This document shows positions 1 to 8,878 of a stretch of 64,000 nt of DNA, piece after piece. Numbering within the stretch: position 1 is the stretch's first letter; each line of letters opens with the position of its first letter. The notes under the pieces were generated by a model. The model was given only the letters and a program-made list of their open reading frames with translations. It was not told the origin of the DNA and made no database searches. A program made the translations under genes and the position numbers. The DNA is from Streptomyces sp. NA02950 (lineage in GTDB: Bacteria; Actinomycetota; Actinomycetes; Streptomycetales; Streptomycetaceae). Location: assembly GCF_013364155.1 (NCBI RefSeq), contig NZ_CP054916.1:7065001-7129000 (forward strand), given 5' to 3'.

Positions 1-633
1 CTCGGCGGCGGCCAGCCGTTCGGCCGGGGCCGGGCCGAGCAGCGCGGGCGCACAGCGGGCCAGCAGCGCCCCGGCGCCCACGGCGACGGCCACCACCCCG
101 GCCAGCAGCGCGGTCGCGGCGATCGGGGCGACCACCGTACGGGCCCCGGTGAACTCGGTCGGCCAGCCCAGCTCCCGGGCGTTCGAGGCCCCGGTGAACG
201 GCAGCGTGAACAGCAGCAGCGCGGCGGGCGGCAGGGACAGGGTCACCCCGCTGACCACCCCGCCGACCGCCAGGTGCAGGGCGTACCAGAGGGAGGTGCG
301 GGTGCGCGCGTCCCACGAGGTGGCGGGCCCGGCGGCCAGTTCAGCGGAATCCGGGAGCCCGCACAGCGAGCGCGCCGCGGTGGCCTCCAGGGGCCGCACC
401 AGCGGAAAGAGCGCGGTGACCGCGGTGAGCGGCAGCGCGGCGACGAAGGTGACGAGCTGCCAGCCCAGCGAACTGAAGGGATGTGCACGCGGCACGACCA
501 CGGAAAGGATCACGGTGGTCAGCAGGAAGTACGGCATCAACAGGGCGCCGCCGAGCACCAGATGGACCCAGCGGAGCCGGGTGCGCCGCCCCAGCGCCGT
601 ACGGGCCGCCCGCCGCCACCACGCGCCGGTCAC
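1..633 (-). CDS. Sensor histidine kinase, N-terminal sensor part (partial)
   Basis: The reading frame is open from GTG at 633 to the left window edge, giving 211 codons. It shows a basic N-terminus (GAWWRRAARTALGRRTRLRW) followed by hydrophobic segments such as LVLGGALLMPYFLLTTVILS, a middle pair, and a last segment before ALLARCAPALLGPAPAERLA. This is the look of the multi-helix sensor domain of actinobacterial NarL-type two-component kinases; the dimerisation and ATPase domains lie off the window. The GTG at 633 overlaps the stop of the upstream gene as GTGA, indicating translational coupling; GTG at 645 is an alternative. The kinase assignment rests on family resemblance because no catalytic motif is visible. 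Confidence 0.6.
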   Translation of the reverse strand, partial: MTGAWWRRAARTALGRRTRLRWVHLVLGGALLMPYFLLTTVILSVVVPRAHPFSSLGWQLVTFVAALPLTAVTALFPLVRPLEATAARSLCGLPDSAELAAGPATSWDARTRTSLWYALHLAVGGVVSGVTLSLPPAALLLFTLPFTGASNARELGWPTEFTGARTVVAPIAATALLAGVVAVAVGAGALLARCAPALLGPAPAERLAAAE

Positions 634-1646
634 GGTGTGCGGCACTCCGCGGCGCGGCCCGCACGGACCCTTTGGCGCCGCCGGCCACGGGTGTCGTGGC
701 CCTTCCCGCTGAAGAAGTACGCACCGGCCGTGAGGACCAGCAGCCCGACGATCATCTGCACAGCGTAGGTCACATCCATCAGCGCCGTCGGGGCCTCCGC
801 CTCCTCGTCGGCGGTGAGCCCGGCCAGGGTCAGCCAGGCGCCCCAGCAGGCCAGCGCCCCGGAGCCGACCCAGGCCAGCGCCAGCGGCAGGGCCGGCCGG
901 GCCCGGCGCCCGGTGCGGAAGGCGAGCATGACCACGCCGACGACGGTGGCGGCGGCGAACAGGGCGTACAGCGCCTCCAGGACGTAGAAGTCGCCGGTGC
1001 GGCCCGCGGCCCGGTCCTCGCTCAGCCCGGCGGCCGAACCCCCGGCCCACAGCAGATGGGTGGCGGCGGGCAGCGCGGCGAGTACGCCGATGATCACGGC
1101 GGTGAGGCGGTGCGCCGCGCGGGCCGGGGTCCACGCGGGCAGATCGGCGATCCGGCCGCGCCACAGATGGCCCCAGCGTTCACGGGCGTACAGCACGAAC
1201 AGGGCGCCCAGGGCGAGCCCTTGGACGATGAATCCGCCGTAGACGACGCCGTAGACCCAATCGGCCAGGAACCGTCCCCGCTCCTCGGCGTGGTCGTCGC
1301 CGCTTCCGCCGAAGCCGAGCGCCCTGGTCACCAGTTGGGCCGGGAAGCCGGTCATGATCGGGGCGAGCAGCCCGCAGGCGGTCCATGCCGGCAGGGCCGG
1401 CAGCCAGGCGGGGACCCGCCTGCCCCAGGGGCGGGTGAGCAGCAGGGCGAGCACCACGACGGCGGCGTCCATGAGGAGGGTGACGCCGTTGATGACGAGC
1501 ATCGACGTGCGCCGGCCGGGCTCGAGCAGGGTGCTCCCCTCGGGGATGCCGAGGTGACTGCCCGCCATCCAGGCCGACTTGAGGGCGATGTACGGCAGAA
1601 CGGAGACGATGGCGACGGCCCGCAGGACAGGTCGGGAATCGGTCAT
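630..1646 (-). CDS. Polytopic membrane protein of unknown function
   Basis: This 338-residue protein has about eight hydrophobic segments, for example LPYIALKSAWMAGSHLGI near residue 25, VINGVTLLMDAAVVVLALLL near 55, WLPALPAWTACGLLAPIM near 85 and MIVGLLVLTAGAYFF near 310. No catalytic motif is recognisable. The ATG start at 1646 is preceded by GAAGGA. The gene is translationally coupled to the sensor kinase downstream, so a role as a partner membrane component of that system is possible but is only inferred from the 4-bp overlap. Similar lone membrane proteins next to kinases are common in Streptomyces and mostly uncharacterised. Confidence 0.7.
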   Translation of the reverse strand: MTDSRPVLRAVAIVSVLPYIALKSAWMAGSHLGIPEGSTLLEPGRRTSMLVINGVTLLMDAAVVVLALLLTRPWGRRVPAWLPALPAWTACGLLAPIMTGFPAQLVTRALGFGGSGDDHAEERGRFLADWVYGVVYGGFIVQGLALGALFVLYARERWGHLWRGRIADLPAWTPARAAHRLTAVIIGVLAALPAATHLLWAGGSAAGLSEDRAAGRTGDFYVLEALYALFAAATVVGVVMLAFRTGRRARPALPLALAWVGSGALACWGAWLTLAGLTADEEAEAPTALMDVTYAVQMIVGLLVLTAGAYFFSGKGHDTRGRRRQRVRAGRAAECRTP

Positions 1647-1762
1647 GTCCTTCAGGGTCCCGGGCCGCCGCCCCTTCGCGCCTCGGCCCGGCCGATGATC
1701 CGCCTCCGCCGCGCGGCGGAGGCGGCCGTCCTCCCGGCGGGACCGCCGTCCTGCCCGCGGGG

Positions 1763-2563
1763 CTACAGACGGCGGGTGGCGAGGGTCAGCCGGTCGCGGG
1801 CGTCGAACAGCGCGTCCTTGATCATCTGCTCATGGGTGGGGGTCAGCCGGGCCACCGGCACCGAGCAGCTGATCGCGTCCCGCGCCGGGGTGCGGTAGGG
1901 GATGGCGACGCCGAAGCAGCGCAGGCCAAGGGTGTTCTCCTCACGGTCCACCGCATAGCCCTGTTCGCGGATGGTGTGCAGCTCCTCGATGAGCTTCTCG
2001 CGGTCGGTGATGGTGTTCTCGGTCAGCGGGTTCAGCGTCTCCGGCAGCATCGAGCGCACCTGCTCGTCGGAGAAGGTGGCCAGCAGCGCCTTGCCCAGCG
2101 CGGTGGAGTGGGCGGGCAGCCGGCGGCCGACGCGGGTGAAGGGGCGCAGATAGTGCTGCGACTGGCGGGTGGCGAGATAGACCACGTTGGTGCCGTCGAG
2201 CCGGGCGAGGTGGATGGTCTCGGTGGTGTCGTCCGAGAGCCGGTCCAGGGTGGGGCGGGCCGCCGCCACCACCTCGTCGCCGTCGATGTAGGAGGTGCCG
2301 ACGAGCAGCGCGCGCACCCCGATGCCGTAGCGGGTGCCGGTGGCGTCGGTCTCCACCCAGCCCAGCTCCACCAGGGTGCGCAGCAGCATGTACAGGCTCG
2401 ACTTGGGGTAGCCCACGGCCTCCTGCACCGCGGCCAGGCTGTGCATACCGGGGCGTCCGGCGAAGAACTCCAGCAGTTCGACGGTGCGCACCGCGGACTT
2501 GACCGGACCCCCGCCCTGGGCCGCGCCCGACTCGGCAGCTCCGCCCGACGCGGTAGCAGACAT
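1763..2563 (-). CDS. IclR-family transcriptional regulator
   Basis: The 266-residue product has an N-terminal winged helix-turn-helix (about residues 20-85, VKSAVRTVELLEFFAGRPG then the recognition region YPKSSLYMLLRTLVELGWV) and an IclR effector-binding GAF-like domain (about 90-260, including YLRPFTRVGRRLPAHSTALGK). The first 19 residues are Gly/Ala/Ser-rich and probably disordered. It is transcribed divergently from the semialdehyde dehydrogenase, the usual geometry for a local IclR repressor or activator of a catabolic gene. The ligand cannot be read from sequence; an alpha-keto acid or sugar-acid metabolite would fit the neighbour. An imperfect palindrome in the shared intergenic region is a candidate operator. 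Confidence 0.85.
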   Translation of the reverse strand: MSATASGGAAESGAAQGGGPVKSAVRTVELLEFFAGRPGMHSLAAVQEAVGYPKSSLYMLLRTLVELGWVETDATGTRYGIGVRALLVGTSYIDGDEVVAAARPTLDRLSDDTTETIHLARLDGTNVVYLATRQSQHYLRPFTRVGRRLPAHSTALGKALLATFSDEQVRSMLPETLNPLTENTITDREKLIEELHTIREQGYAVDREENTLGLRCFGVAIPYRTPARDAISCSVPVARLTPTHEQMIKDALFDARDRLTLATRRL

Positions 2564-2628
2564 CGCCTTGACCCCTCTGTTCGGCCAGCCATAGAGTCCC
2601 GAGGGGGAAATTCACCATCCGGGACAGC

Positions 2629-2644
2629 GTTCAGCGTATCGAAC
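2629..2644. promoter_or_regulatory. Candidate IclR operator
   Basis: GTTCAGCGTATCGAAC has GTTC and GAAC half-sites separated by 8 nt. It lies in the divergent intergenic region, 66 bp from the regulator start and 54 bp from the dehydrogenase start. IclR-type regulators often bind 15-16 bp palindromes in this position. The symmetry beyond the outer four bases is weak, so the call is tentative. Confidence 0.3.
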
Positions 2645-2697
2645 AACGGTCGAGATGCGAGACGCAAGCAGTGGATACACAGCAGGAGGAATCCGCG

Positions 2698-4227
2698 GTG
2701 TCAGCACCAGTGTGGAGCGTCGACCCCCGAACCGGAAAGCAGCGCGAACAGGTCGCTGTCGAAGCCACCGCGGACGAGGTGGACCGCGTGGTGTCGGCCG
2801 CCCACGCCGCACGCGGCGCCCTCGCGGACCGTACGCTGCGCGCCGCGCTGCTGCGCACCGCCGCCGACCTCCTCGACTCCTCGCGCGATCTGCTGGTCGA
2901 GGCCGCCGACGCGGAGACCGCGCTCGGCCCCGCCCGGCTCACGGGTGAACTCGCCCGCACCACCTACCAGCTGCGGTCCTTCGCGGACGTGGTGGACGAG
3001 GGCGGCTTCCTCGACATCCGCATCGACCACGCCGACCCCGCGCAGACCCCGCCCTGGCCCGATCTGCGCCGCCACAAGGTCCCGCTGGGCGTCGTCGCCG
3101 TCTACGCCGCCAGCAACTTCCCGCTCGCCTTCTCCGTACCCGGCGGTGACACCGCCAGCGCCCTGGCCGCGGGCTGCCCGGTCGTGGTGAAGGCCCACCC
3201 CGACCACCCCGTGACCTCCGAACTGGCCGCCGCCACCCTGCGCCGCGCCGCGGAGCGGGTCGGACTGCCCACCGAGCTGATCGCTGTGGTGCACGGCTTC
3301 GACGCGGGCCTGGACCTCGTCCGGCATCCGCTGGTCGCCGCCGCGGGCTTCACCGGCTCGATCCGGGGCGGCCGCGCCCTGTTCGACGCCGCGGCCGCCC
3401 GGCCGGTGCCGATCCCCTTCCACGGCGAACTGGGCAGCCTCAACCCGGTGGTGGTCACCGAGGCCGCCGCCGCCGAGCGGGCCGAGCAGATCGGCGCGGG
3501 CCTCGCGGGCTCGATGACCCTGGGCGTCGGCCAGTTCTGCACCAAGCCCGGCTTCGTCCTCGCGCCCGCGGGGGAGACGGGCGACCGGCTGGTCACCGCC
3601 CTCACCGACGCGGTCAGCAACACCGACCCCGGTGTGCTGCTCGACCACCGGATGCGCGACGCCTTCCTCGCCGGGATCCTCGAGCGCGCCGAGCTGCCGG
3701 AGGTGAAGGCCCCGGTCACCCCGGGCGCGGGCAGTGAGCACACGGTCAGCGCGGGCTTCCTGACCGTCCCGGCACGCCTCCTCGCCGAGGAGGGGCCGCA
3801 CGACGTCCTGCTGGAGGAGTGCTTCGGCCCGGTGACCGTGGTCGCCCGCTACGAGGGCGACGCCGACATCACCGCCGTCCTCAGGCGGCTCCCCGGCAAC
3901 CTCACCGCCACCGTCCAGATCTCCGCCGCCGAGGCCGAGGACGAAGGCGGCCGGGCCGCCGCCCTCCTCGCCGAGCTGACCCCGCTCGCGGGGCGGGTCC
4001 TGGTCAACGGCTGGCCGACCGGTGTGGCCGTCGCCCCCGCCCAGCACCACGGCGGCCCCTACCCGGCGACCACGTCCACCTCCACCTCCGTCGGCGGCAC
4101 CGCCGTCGAGCGCTGGCTGCGGCCGGTCACCTACCAGGACACGCCGTCCGCACTGCTGCCGCCGGAGCTGCGCGAGGACAACCCGCTCGGGCTGCCCCGC
4201 CGGGTCGACGGCGTCCGGGAGCGGTGA
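2698..4227 (+). CDS. Aldehyde dehydrogenase (NADP+), alpha-ketoglutaric semialdehyde type
   Basis: This 509-residue ALDH-superfamily enzyme probably oxidises 2-oxoglutarate semialdehyde to 2-oxoglutarate with NAD(P)+, a late step of hydroxyproline, glucarate or pentose catabolism. Visible motifs are YAASNFPLAFSVPGGDTASA (about 136-155, cofactor loop), FTGSIRGGRALF (218-229), the general base Glu244 in HGELGSLNP and the nucleophile Cys281 in GQFCTKPG, which is typical of the semialdehyde subgroup. GTG at 2698 is chosen because AGGAGGA ends 7 nt upstream; an in-frame GTG at 2671 lacks a ribosome site. The IclR gene is divergent. No dihydrodipicolinate-synthase-like or racemase partner is nearby, so the physiological substrate remains uncertain. 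Confidence 0.85.
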   Translation: MSAPVWSVDPRTGKQREQVAVEATADEVDRVVSAAHAARGALADRTLRAALLRTAADLLDSSRDLLVEAADAETALGPARLTGELARTTYQLRSFADVVDEGGFLDIRIDHADPAQTPPWPDLRRHKVPLGVVAVYAASNFPLAFSVPGGDTASALAAGCPVVVKAHPDHPVTSELAAATLRRAAERVGLPTELIAVVHGFDAGLDLVRHPLVAAAGFTGSIRGGRALFDAAAARPVPIPFHGELGSLNPVVVTEAAAAERAEQIGAGLAGSMTLGVGQFCTKPGFVLAPAGETGDRLVTALTDAVSNTDPGVLLDHRMRDAFLAGILERAELPEVKAPVTPGAGSEHTVSAGFLTVPARLLAEEGPHDVLLEECFGPVTVVARYEGDADITAVLRRLPGNLTATVQISAAEAEDEGGRAAALLAELTPLAGRVLVNGWPTGVAVAPAQHHGGPYPATTSTSTSVGGTAVERWLRPVTYQDTPSALLPPELREDNPLGLPRRVDGVRER

Positions 4228-4370
4228 GACCGGTGCGTCCGGACAAACGTCCGACCGGCTGATGTCCACACCCCCGGTTCTGACCCCCGCGTCCCGTCGC
4301 GCCGCAGAAACGTCGCAGGTCAGAGGGGATCCATAAGGGTCACTTGAAGGCATGCGTCACAGATGCGCAA

Positions 4371-4399
4371 TGGACGCGGGGGCGGGCCCGTCCCATAGT
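4371..4399 (+). promoter_or_regulatory. Candidate leaderless promoter
   Basis: TGGACG (4371-4376) and CATAGT (4394-4399) are separated by 17 nt and resemble the -35/-10 elements of housekeeping sigma HrdB. A start site 6-8 nt after the -10 would coincide with ATG at 4408, and no Shine-Dalgarno sequence precedes that ATG, which fits a leaderless transcript. Confidence 0.45.
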
Positions 4400-4407
4400 T
4401 GATGGAC

Positions 4408-5454
4408 ATGGAGAGCCTGGCCGGCGCGGAGTTCGCGCCACAGACGACGTATCTCAACACCGCGTCCAGCGGTCTGATCCCCGCACGCTCCGTGACCGCC
4501 ATGAAGGCGGCCCTCGACGAAGCGGCGGCCGGAGGCCCCGCCGCCGATGTGGCCTTCGAGGCCGTCGAGGAGACCCGCGCCGCCTACGCCCGGCTGGTCG
4601 GAGTACCGGCGAGCCGGGTCGCCACCGGTGGCTCGGTCGCCGTCTTCGCCGGAATGATCGCCGCCTCGCTGCCCTCCGGCGCCGAAGTCCTGGCCGCCGA
4701 GGGCGACTTCAGCTCCCTGGTCAACCCCTTCGCCGTCCGCCGCGACCTCAAGCTGCGCACCGTCCCGCTGGAGGAGATCGCGGACGCCGTGCGGCCCGGC
4801 ACCGCGCTGGTCGCCGTCAGCGCCACCCAGTCGGCGGACGGCCGGATCGCCGACCTCGACGCCGTCCTTACGGCGGCCCGCGCCCATGGTGCCCGCACCC
4901 TGGTGGACGCCAGCCAGGCCGCCGGATGGCTGCCGGTGAACGCCGCCGACGCCGACTACACCGTGTCCGTCGGCTTCAAGTGGCTGATGTGCCCGCGCGG
5001 GGTCACCTTCCTGACCGTGCCCGAGGACCTGGGCGGGCTCACCCCGGTCTTCGCGGGCTGGGTCGCGGGCGAGAAGCCCTGGGACAGCTGCTACGGGCCG
5101 GTGACCGAGCTGGCCCACTCCGCCCGCCGCTTCGACGAGAGCCCCAGCCTGTTCTCCTACGTGGCCGCCAAGCACTCCCTGACGCTGGTCGAGGAGCTGG
5201 GTGTCGAGGCCATCGCCGCCCACGACCGCGCGCTCGCCGACCGCTTCCGCGCCGGGGTCACCGAGCTGGGCCACCGGTGCGTGGCCGCGCCGGGCTCGGC
5301 GATCGTCTCGGTGCCGGGGCTCGGGGACGCGGCGCCCCGGCTGGCCGAGCGGGACGTCTACGTCTCGGCGCGGGCCGGGAACCTGCGCGCCTCGTTCCAC
5401 CTGTACAACACGGCGGCCGAGGTGGACCGGCTGCTGGCGGTGCTGGCGGGCTGA
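4408..5454 (+). CDS. Class V aminotransferase family PLP enzyme
   Basis: This 348-residue fold-type I PLP enzyme resembles the cysteine desulfurase/isopenicillin-N-epimerase-like family. The N-terminus carries YLNTASSGLIP (15-25), a substrate-proximal motif of the family; Asp167 (TLVDASQAAG) should pair with the pyridine nitrogen and Lys191 (VGFKWLMCPRG) should form the Schiff base. The C-terminal SARAGNLRASFHLYNTAAEV is also typical. The substrate is unknown. ATG 4408 is preferred as a leaderless start; ATG 4402 and TTG 4399 are in frame. The gene stands alone on the plus strand, converging on the ectoine operon with a strong hairpin between them. Confidence 0.8.
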   Translation: MESLAGAEFAPQTTYLNTASSGLIPARSVTAMKAALDEAAAGGPAADVAFEAVEETRAAYARLVGVPASRVATGGSVAVFAGMIAASLPSGAEVLAAEGDFSSLVNPFAVRRDLKLRTVPLEEIADAVRPGTALVAVSATQSADGRIADLDAVLTAARAHGARTLVDASQAAGWLPVNAADADYTVSVGFKWLMCPRGVTFLTVPEDLGGLTPVFAGWVAGEKPWDSCYGPVTELAHSARRFDESPSLFSYVAAKHSLTLVEELGVEAIAAHDRALADRFRAGVTELGHRCVAAPGSAIVSVPGLGDAAPRLAERDVYVSARAGNLRASFHLYNTAAEVDRLLAVLAG

Positions 5455-5504
5455 GCACGCCGGACGGGTGCTCGCAAAGCTGGGCACGCCGGACGGACGC
5501 AGAC

Positions 5505-5546
5505 GAGCCTGAGGGGAGCCGGGACATCCCGGCTCCCCTCAGGCTC
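5505..5546. terminator. Bidirectional terminator hairpin
   Basis: A perfect 20-bp inverted repeat (arms 5505-5524 and 5527-5546, 2-nt centre) lies between the convergent aminotransferase and ectD genes. The arms contain GCCTGAGGGGAGCC. It lacks a U-tract, as is usual for Streptomyces terminators, and should work on both strands. Confidence 0.8.
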
Positions 5547-5593
5547 AGGCGCGCGTCAACTCACCGTACGGCGGCGGACATCGGCCGGGGACC

Positions 5594-6481
5594 TCACCGC
5601 ACCGGGGTGAAGTCCCGCGCTCCGATGTACTCCGGCCGCCGGACCGGCGCCGCGAACGGCTCCACCGCGGTGTTCTCCACGCTGTTGAACACGATGAAGA
5701 CGTTGCTGCGCGAGTAGGGCGTGATGTTGTCGCCCGAGCCGTGCATGCAGTTGCAGTCGAACCAGGTGGCCGACCCGGCCTTGCCGGTGAACAGCTTGAT
5801 GCCGTGCTTGTCCGCGAACGCGGTGAGCGCCTCGTCCGACGGGGTGCCCGCGTCCTGCATCTGGAGCGACTTCTTGTAGTTGTCCTTCGGCGTCGCACCC
5901 GCACAGCCGAGGAAGGTGCGGTGCGAGCCGGGCATGATCATCAGCCCGCCGTTGGTGTCGAAGTTCTCGGTCAGCGCGATCGAGACGGACACGGTCCGCA
6001 TGTTCGGCAGGCCGTCCTCGGCGTGCCAGGTCTCGAAGTCCGAGTGCCAGTAGAAGCCCGATGCCCCGAAGCCCGGCTTGACGTTGATCCGGCTCTGGTG
6101 GACATACACGTCCGAGCCCAGGATCTGGCGGGCCCGGCCCACCACACGCTCATCACGTACCAGCTTCGCGAAGACCTCGCTGATCCGATGGACCTCGAAC
6201 ACCGACCGCACGTCCTGCGACTTCGGCTCGATGATCGAGCGCGCGTCGGCACGCACCTCCGGGTCGTTGATCAGCCGGTTCAGCTCGCCCCGGTAGACCG
6301 CGACCTCGTCGGGAGTGATCAGCTGCTCGATCGCGAGAAAACCGTCGCGATCGAAGTCGCTGAGCTCGGACTCCGGGATCGGGCCCGGGGCTCCGGGCTC
6401 GGACCACACCACCGGGTCCACCCGTGGTGTGGCCACCTCGGTTGTTCCTCGGGTCGGGTACAGGTCAGTGACCGTGGTCAT
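5594..6481 (-). CDS. ectD: Ectoine hydroxylase
   Basis: EctD is a non-haem Fe(II)/2-oxoglutarate-dependent dioxygenase that converts ectoine to 5-hydroxyectoine. The 295-residue length matches the family. The iron triad is visible as His146 and Asp148 in FYWHSDFETWH and His247 in FDCNCMHGSGDN. The conserved stretch at about residues 143-160 is the EctD signature, and NVFIVFNSVEN near the C-terminus is also characteristic. ATG at 6481 starts 4 nt after the ectC stop, so it is co-translated as the last gene of ectABCD. A strong bidirectional hairpin follows 50 bp downstream. Confidence 0.97.
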   Translation of the reverse strand: MTTVTDLYPTRGTTEVATPRVDPVVWSEPGAPGPIPESELSDFDRDGFLAIEQLITPDEVAVYRGELNRLINDPEVRADARSIIEPKSQDVRSVFEVHRISEVFAKLVRDERVVGRARQILGSDVYVHQSRINVKPGFGASGFYWHSDFETWHAEDGLPNMRTVSVSIALTENFDTNGGLMIMPGSHRTFLGCAGATPKDNYKKSLQMQDAGTPSDEALTAFADKHGIKLFTGKAGSATWFDCNCMHGSGDNITPYSRSNVFIVFNSVENTAVEPFAAPVRRPEYIGARDFTPVR

Positions 6482-6485
6482 CGGA

Positions 6486-6890
6486 TCAGACCTCCTCGTC
6501 CTCTGTGATCAGCGGGTATACGCCGTTCTCATCATGGTCCTCCCGTCCGGTGATCGGGGGGTTGAAGACACAGACGCAGCGGAAGTCGGTCTTCGGCCGC
6601 ATCGTGTGCTTCTCATGGCCGTCCAGCAGGTACATGGTGCCGGGCGTGATCCAGTGCTTCTCGCCGGTCTCGTCGTTGGTGAGCTCCGCCTCGCCCTCGA
6701 CGCAGAGGACGGCCTCGATGTGGTTGGCGTACCACATGGACGTCTCGGTGCCCGCGTAGAGCACGGTCTCGTGCAGGGAGAAGCCGACCCGCTCCCTGGC
6801 CAGCACGATGCGCTTGCTCTCCCAGGTGCCGGACTTCGCCTTCACATGGCGTTCGGTGCCCTCGATGTCCTTGAAGGATCGGACGATCAC
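6486..6890 (-). CDS. ectC: L-ectoine synthase
   Basis: EctC is a 134-residue cupin that closes N-gamma-acetyl-diaminobutyrate to ectoine. The sequence begins [19 protein letters not shown] (GTG start) and contains the cupin metal-site region [20 protein letters not shown] (53-72) and [20 protein letters not shown], all conserved in the family. It lies 41 bp downstream of ectB and 4 bp upstream of ectD in one operon. The length is normal and no key residue appears lost. Confidence 0.97.
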   Translation of the reverse strand: MIVRSFKDIEGTERHVKAKSGTWESKRIVLARERVGFSLHETVLYAGTETSMWYANHIEAVLCVEGEAELTNDETGEKHWITPGTMYLLDGHEKHTMRPKTDFRCVCVFNPPITGREDHDENGVYPLITEDEEV

Positions 6891-6931
6891 GGTGAGTTGC
6901 TGCCTTTCTCTGTGGTGCTGTTACGGAACGG

Positions 6932-8197
6932 TCAAGCGGTCTCGCGGACCGCGCGGGCGAGGGTCCGCAGGCCCTCGTCCAGCTCCTCGGGCGAGATGGT
7001 CAGCGCGGGGAGCAGCTTGACCACCTCGCTCTCCGGGCCCGAGCTCTCGACCAGCAGGCCGAGCTCGAAGGCGCGGCGGCACACGGCGGAGGCGCGGTCC
7101 TTGTCGTCGAACTCCAGGCCCCAGACCAGACCGCGGCCGCGGAACTGGGCGCCGGTCTGCTCTTCCTCGCAGATGGCGCGCAGCGCCTGCTCGACCTGCT
7201 CGCCGCGGGCCAGCGTCTGCTTCTCCATCTGGCCGTCGGACCAGTAGGTGTCCAGGGTCGCGGCGGCGGTGACGAACGCCGGGTTGTTGCCGCGGAAAGT
7301 GCCGTTGTGCTCGCCCGGCTCCCAGATGTCCAGCTCGGGCTTGAACAGGCACAGCGACATCGGCAGGCCGTAGCCGCTGATGGACTTCGAGACGGTCACG
7401 ATGTCCGGGGTGATACCCGCCTCCTCGAAGGAGAAGAAGGCACCGGTGCGGCCGCAGCCCATCTGGATGTCGTCGACGATCAGCAGCATGTCCTGGCGCT
7501 CGCACAGGTCGGCCAGGGCACGCAGCCACTCGGGGCGCGCCACGTTGATGCCGCCCTCGCCCTGGACCGTCTCGACGATCACGGCGGCGGGCTTGTTGAG
7601 GCCGGAGCCCTGGTCCTCGAGCAGCCGCTCGAACCACAGGAAGTCCGGAACCTGGCCGTCGAAGTAGTTGTCGAACGGCATCGGGGTGCCGTGGACCAGC
7701 GGGATACCGGCACCGGCGCGCTTGAAGGCGTTGCCGGTGACGGCCAGCGAGCCCAGCGACATGCCGTGGAAGGCGTTGGTGAAGGAGACGATCGCCTCGC
7801 GGCCCTTGACCTTACGGGCCAGTTTCAGCGCGGACTCGACGGCGTTGGTGCCCGTCGGGCCCGGGAACATGACCTTGTAGGGCAGGTCACGCGGGCGGAG
7901 GATGTTGTTCTGGAACGACTCCAGGAACGCGCGCTTGGCGGTGGTGGACATGTCGAGTCCGTGGGTCACGCCGTCGCGCTCGATGTAGTCGATCAGTGCG
8001 CGTTTCAGCACCGGATTGTTGTGGCCGTAGTTGAGTGACCCGGCACCGGCGAAGAAGTCGAGGTAGGTGTGGCCGTCCTCGTCGTACATGTGGCTGCCCT
8101 GGGCGCGGTCGAAGACCGCGGGCCAGCCGCGGCAGTAGCTGCGCACCTCGGACTCCAGGGCCTCGAAGACGCTCAGGGCGGGCGGGGTGATGGTCAC
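6932..8197 (-). CDS. ectB: Diaminobutyrate--2-oxoglutarate transaminase
   Basis: EctB transfers the amino group of glutamate to L-aspartate-beta-semialdehyde to give L-2,4-diaminobutyrate. It is a 421-residue class III aminotransferase: FPGPTGTNAVESALKLAR (111-128) is the phosphate-binding region, VDDIQMGCGRTG (241-252) carries the cofactor Asp, and Lys271 in TVSKSISGYGLP forms the Schiff base. GTG at 8197 is supported by AGGAG just upstream; an overlapping ATGCTGTGA at 8203 would terminate at once. It follows ectA after a 138-bp gap containing a 13-bp duplicated stretch (CAGGGGCCGCGGT). Confidence 0.97.
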   Translation of the reverse strand: MTITPPALSVFEALESEVRSYCRGWPAVFDRAQGSHMYDEDGHTYLDFFAGAGSLNYGHNNPVLKRALIDYIERDGVTHGLDMSTTAKRAFLESFQNNILRPRDLPYKVMFPGPTGTNAVESALKLARKVKGREAIVSFTNAFHGMSLGSLAVTGNAFKRAGAGIPLVHGTPMPFDNYFDGQVPDFLWFERLLEDQGSGLNKPAAVIVETVQGEGGINVARPEWLRALADLCERQDMLLIVDDIQMGCGRTGAFFSFEEAGITPDIVTVSKSISGYGLPMSLCLFKPELDIWEPGEHNGTFRGNNPAFVTAAATLDTYWSDGQMEKQTLARGEQVEQALRAICEEEQTGAQFRGRGLVWGLEFDDKDRASAVCRRAFELGLLVESSGPESEVVKLLPALTISPEELDEGLRTLARAVRETA

Positions 8198-8335
8198 AGC
8201 ATTCTCCTGGGAGATGAGTCTTACGAGGGGGGTGAGGAGGGGGTGATGGGTGGGATGAAGAGTTCAGGGGCCGCGGTCAGGGGCCGCGGTCGGGGCGGGG
8301 CCGGATCGACGGTGACCCGGTTCGCCAGGACCGGA

Positions 8336-8878
8336 TCAGGGCCGGTCCGCGAGGGGCCCGATGCGGTACAGCACCTCGGGCTCATGTCCTCCGTCGGGGA
8401 ACAGTCCGCCGTCGAAGAGCACCTCCCGCTCCACCGGCGCACCGTGCCGTTCGGCGAACGAGGTGAACAGCCGGTTCGAGGCGGTGTTGTCCGGGGTGAT
8501 CGTGGTCTCGATGCCACGGACTCCCATGCCGGCGACGCGCAGAGTCAGCCCGTCCAGCAGCGTGGCGGCCAGTCCGCGGCCGCGCCAGGCGTGGTCGACG
8601 GCGACCTGCCAGACGACGAGCGTCTCGGGGCGCTCGGGGCGGATGTAGCCGGTGATGAAGGCGACCGGTCCGCCCGCGCCGTCGCGGGCCACCACGGAGG
8701 TGGCTGCGAAGTCACGGCACCACAGGAGGTAGCTGTAGGAGGAGTTGAGGTCCAGGGTCTTGGAGTCGCGAGCGATTCGCCAGATCGCGGCTCCGTCCTC
8801 GACGCGAGGCGTGTCGAGGGTCAGTCCCTCCGGCAAATCCAATTCGCTACGGGCTAGGTCTGCTTGTGCGGCGGTCAT
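8336..8878 (-). CDS. ectA: L-2,4-diaminobutyrate acetyltransferase
   Basis: EctA acetylates the gamma-amino group of diaminobutyrate with acetyl-CoA. The 180-residue GNAT-fold protein shows LDTPRVEDGAAIWRIARDS (near residue 22), the core WCRDFAATSVVA, and the acetyl-CoA loop VDHAWRGRGLAATLLDGL. ATG at 8878 (MTAAQADLARSEL) is chosen over an upstream in-frame ATG at 8947 because family members begin here and the extra 23 residues are Pro/Arg/Phe-rich and unlike coding sequence. Upstream is AT-rich (TAAATTTAATTC directly before the start) without an obvious ribosome site, so the transcript may be leaderless or nearly so. Confidence 0.95.
   Translation of the reverse strand: MTAAQADLARSELDLPEGLTLDTPRVEDGAAIWRIARDSKTLDLNSSYSYLLWCRDFAATSVVARDGAGGPVAFITGYIRPERPETLVVWQVAVDHAWRGRGLAATLLDGLTLRVAGMGVRGIETTITPDNTASNRLFTSFAERHGAPVEREVLFDGGLFPDGGHEPEVLYRIGPLADRP

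Noticed and set aside
4399..4407. TTG 4399 or ATG 4402 as start of the aminotransferase
   Set aside because: They overlap or directly follow the -10-like CATAGT, leaving no room for a transcript start upstream.
5589..5606. A 17-bp match (GACCTCACCGCACCGGG) between the ectD end and 55100-55116
   Set aside because: Short, GC-rich and coding in one copy; chance or convergent composition is the simpler explanation.
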